Positions 62,676 to 64,000 of a stretch of 64,000 bases of DNA are shown piece by piece. Source of the stretch: Lactobacillus agrestimuris (GTDB lineage: Bacteria; Bacillota; Bacilli; Lactobacillales; Lactobacillaceae). A program made the position numbers and the translations under genes. Position 1 is the stretch's first letter; each line of letters starts with the position of its first letter. Under the pieces are notes generated by a model, which made no database searches, was not told the origin of the DNA, and worked only from the letters and a program-made list of their open reading frames with translations. Location of the stretch: assembly GCF_943193025.1 (NCBI RefSeq), contig NZ_CALPCQ010000008.1, positions 1 to 64,000 of the forward strand. Direction: 5' to 3'.

Positions 62676-62711
62676 AAAAAAGATCGAGTTTAAAAACTCG
62701 ATTTTTTTTTA
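62676..62711. terminator. bidirectional terminator between prsA and yhaM
   Basis: ATCGAGTTT (62683-62691) and AAACTCGAT (62694-62702) form a perfect 9-bp stem flanked by an A run and a nine-base T run, between convergent stop codons. Confidence 0.85.
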
Positions 62712-63686
62712 CTCTAATTTTTTTGAATTGTCTAAGGCTGCATCTTCTTTAGGACGATAATATCTTTTACCATCTTGGCTAAATAAAGGTTCTGTGAAAG
62801 TACCTGGCTTAGTATGTTGAAGTGCATTAGTAATTGCATAAACTGCAGCATCCATATCATCAATTCGATGAAGAATTTCTGCTTCAAGAAGTTGAGGCAA
62901 ACGTGGGGATGCATACTCATATTTTCCATGATGAGACAAAACCATGTGACGAAGAAGTAATAAATCTTCTGAGGCCAAATCCAGCTTTAATTCTTGTGCT
63001 GCCATCATAATTTGTTCATCAATTAATACTAAGTGTCCAACTAAATTTCCTTCAGCGGTATATTGAGTTGCAATTGGACCACTCATCTCTAGGACCTTCC
63101 CCATATCATGCAAAATACATCCAGCATAAAGAAGTGAACGATTAATCTGCGAATAATTATCGGCAATCCCTTTTGTATCTCTCAACATTGAAAGCGTATG
63201 GAAAGCAAGTCCACCTTGAACAGCATGGTGATTACTCTTTCCCGCAGGGTAATTAAAGAATCTGTCATTCCATTTTTTTAATAAAAATCTGACAATTCGA
63301 TTCCAAGTTGGATTCAGAATTTCAAAAACATATTTATTGATTTCTTCTGCCATGTCATCCTTTTTCTCGGGTGCAGACTTTACAAATTGACTCAAATCAT
63401 AGCCTTCATCTGGCCCAACAACTCTCATCGAATAGATTTTAATCTGTGGACGACCTTGATATTCTTCTCGTTTTCCATTAACTTCAACGATTGAACCAGC
63501 ACTAAACATCTGTGCATCAGATTCAGCAGCATCCCAATAATTACCACGAATTTCTCCTGAACCATCGCTAAATTGTAAAACTAAGAATAATTTATCATTT
63601 TTTGTATGGCGTAGTTGTGAACTTTTAATCATTAAGACTAAATCAAATTCTTCGCCATCGTTATAATCTAGTAATCGCTTAAGCAT
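62709..63686 (-). CDS. yhaM: 3'-5' exoribonuclease YhaM
   Basis: A 325-residue Mn-dependent exonuclease that removes 3' ends of RNA and DNA. An N-terminal OB fold (~10-95) is followed by the HD domain (~150-300), with H-H-A-V-Q-G-G-L-A-F-H near residue 153 and the metal pair H-D-M-G-K near residue 193. The ATG at 63686 is preferred over a TTG three bases earlier; AAAGGA lies seven bases upstream. The start overlaps the end of the yhaN-like gene by eight bases, as in the B. subtilis yhaO-yhaN-yhaM operon. Confidence 0.94.
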   Translation of the reverse strand: MLKRLLDYNDGEEFDLVLMIKSSQLRHTKNDKLFLVLQFSDGSGEIRGNYWDAAESDAQMFSAGSIVEVNGKREEYQGRPQIKIYSMRVVGPDEGYDLSQFVKSAPEKKDDMAEEINKYVFEILNPTWNRIVRFLLKKWNDRFFNYPAGKSNHHAVQGGLAFHTLSMLRDTKGIADNYSQINRSLLYAGCILHDMGKVLEMSGPIATQYTAEGNLVGHLVLIDEQIMMAAQELKLDLASEDLLLLRHMVLSHHGKYEYASPRLPQLLEAEILHRIDDMDAAVYAITNALQHTKPGTFTEPLFSQDGKRYYRPKEDAALDNSKKLE

Positions 63687-64000
63687 CAAGATTTCCTTTC
63701 GTAAACGTTAATGGCAAAATATCCATTTGCTTAATTAAACTATTTTGTGCAGTAAATATTAAAACTTGGTTATTCTCACTAATCTTTCTCAGTAGCTCTT
63801 CAATATATTCTACTCTTTGATCATCGAAGTTTACGAATGAATCATCGATTAAAATTGGTAAATTGATTTTATCTTTAATCTGCTCCACAAAGGCTAATTT
63901 TAAAGCAAAATATAATTGCTCAGCTGTACCACGTGATAAATATTTAACATCTCGTTTCTTACCATCAGCTCTAATTACTGTAATTTTCTTATCTAACGCA
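63679..64000 (-). CDS. YhaN-like AAA/SMC-type ATPase, C-terminal part (cut by the window edge)
   Basis: Partial gene running off the right end; only the C-terminal ~107 residues are visible. The frame contains Y-L-S-R-G-T-A-E-Q-L-Y-F-A, an ABC signature motif, and L-P-I-L-I-D-D-S-F-V-N-F-D, a Walker B with D-loop, as in Rad50/SbcC-like YhaN. YhaN works with the YhaO nuclease in DNA metabolism. The reading frame is open to the edge; an internal GTG at 63888 is not the true start. It overlaps yhaM by eight bases. Confidence 0.88.
   Translation of the reverse strand, partial: ALDKKITVIRADGKKRDVKYLSRGTAEQLYFALKLAFVEQIKDKINLPILIDDSFVNFDDQRVEYIEELLRKISENNQVLIFTAQNSLIKQMDILPLTFTKGNLDA

Noticed and set aside
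1-64000. tRNA, rRNA, insertion sequence or prophage
   Set aside because: No gap carries tRNA-like cloverleaf signatures, and no transposase, integrase or phage structural gene is present in any reading frame I could recognise.

Overview
The window is an AT-rich, low-GC Gram-positive chromosome segment, most likely from Lactobacillus sensu stricto (gasseri/johnsonii/acidophilus cluster). Evidence: a SLAP-domain surface protein, an L-2-hydroxyisocaproate dehydrogenase, two T-box leaders, a Firmicutes-type L20 leader, and the Firmicutes orders yqgN-rhomboid-yqgQ, yqeG-yqeH-nadD-yqeK-rsfS, and polA-mutM-coaE-nrdR-dnaB-dnaI. Most of it is core housekeeping DNA. I see no prophage, insertion sequence, CRISPR array, tRNA or rRNA gene. 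No gene-free stretch exceeds about 290 bases; the longest hold T-box leaders or the glnA promoter.

Layout. 1-9.1 kb: a small secreted protein, an orphan acidic protein, a DUF2798 membrane protein, a HAD phosphatase, a DHA2 multidrug transporter, a 1071-residue coiled-coil/SLAP surface protein and glnA. 9.2-14.6 kb: miaA, a rhodanese-like protein, yqgQ, rhomboid protease, 5-formyl-THF cyclo-ligase, rpmG and a class B PBP. 14.6-18.3 kb: two plus-strand genes, a YfhO-type membrane protein and an N-acetylglucosamine kinase. 18.3-24.8 kb: hicDH, greA, pheST with a Phe T-box, an HxlR regulator and a SpoU methyltransferase. 24.9-28.5 kb: acylphosphatase and YidC, then a convergent CovR/ArlR-like two-component system. 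28.6-33.5 kb: the yqeG...tmcAL-yceD ribosome/NAD cluster. 33.6-34.9 kb: infC-rpmI-rplT with its autoregulatory leader. 35.0-46.5 kb: an accessory adhesin module. 46.5-58.8 kb: thrS with a Thr T-box, then the dnaI...polA, murC, ytpR, thioredoxin and trmB genes. 58.8-64 kb: EcsAB transporter, HIT hydrolase, YtxH, PrsA, YhaM and the end of a YhaN-like ATPase.

The most distinctive part is the adhesin module. Two adjacent GtfA-like GT4 glycosyltransferases sit directly upstream of a giant (2711-residue) Ser/Ala-rich LPQTG protein, with no accessory SecA2/SecY2 genes in the window. The pair resembles staphylococcal SdgA/SdgB more than the streptococcal GtfA/GtfB-SecA2 system. The module lies between thrS and infC, which are neighbours in many bacteria, so it looks inserted at a core junction. 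The adhesin has a higher-order repeat: a roughly 220-residue unit marked by an (H/Y)-P-x-N-like motif recurs at least eight times, and the last six alternate between two types, giving an exact 1323-bp period.

Regulatory signals that stand out: (i) near-identical promoters with an overlapping partly palindromic element ahead of the DUF2798 gene and the DHA2 transporter, suggesting one regulon; (ii) a consensus glnA promoter whose -35 box lies between the arms of a perfect 9-bp inverted repeat, with no glnR nearby; (iii) a palindrome over the hxlR promoter, probably autoregulatory; (iv) an AUA start codon for infC behind an L20-type leader.

All calls rest on reading the sequence and on family knowledge; no database search was possible. 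Several starts were moved inward where the longest frame begins at a GTG or TTG within or beside the Shine-Dalgarno sequence (glnA, hxlR, trmH-like, yidC, yqeK, rpmI, thrS, murC, the adhesin, hit, yhaM).
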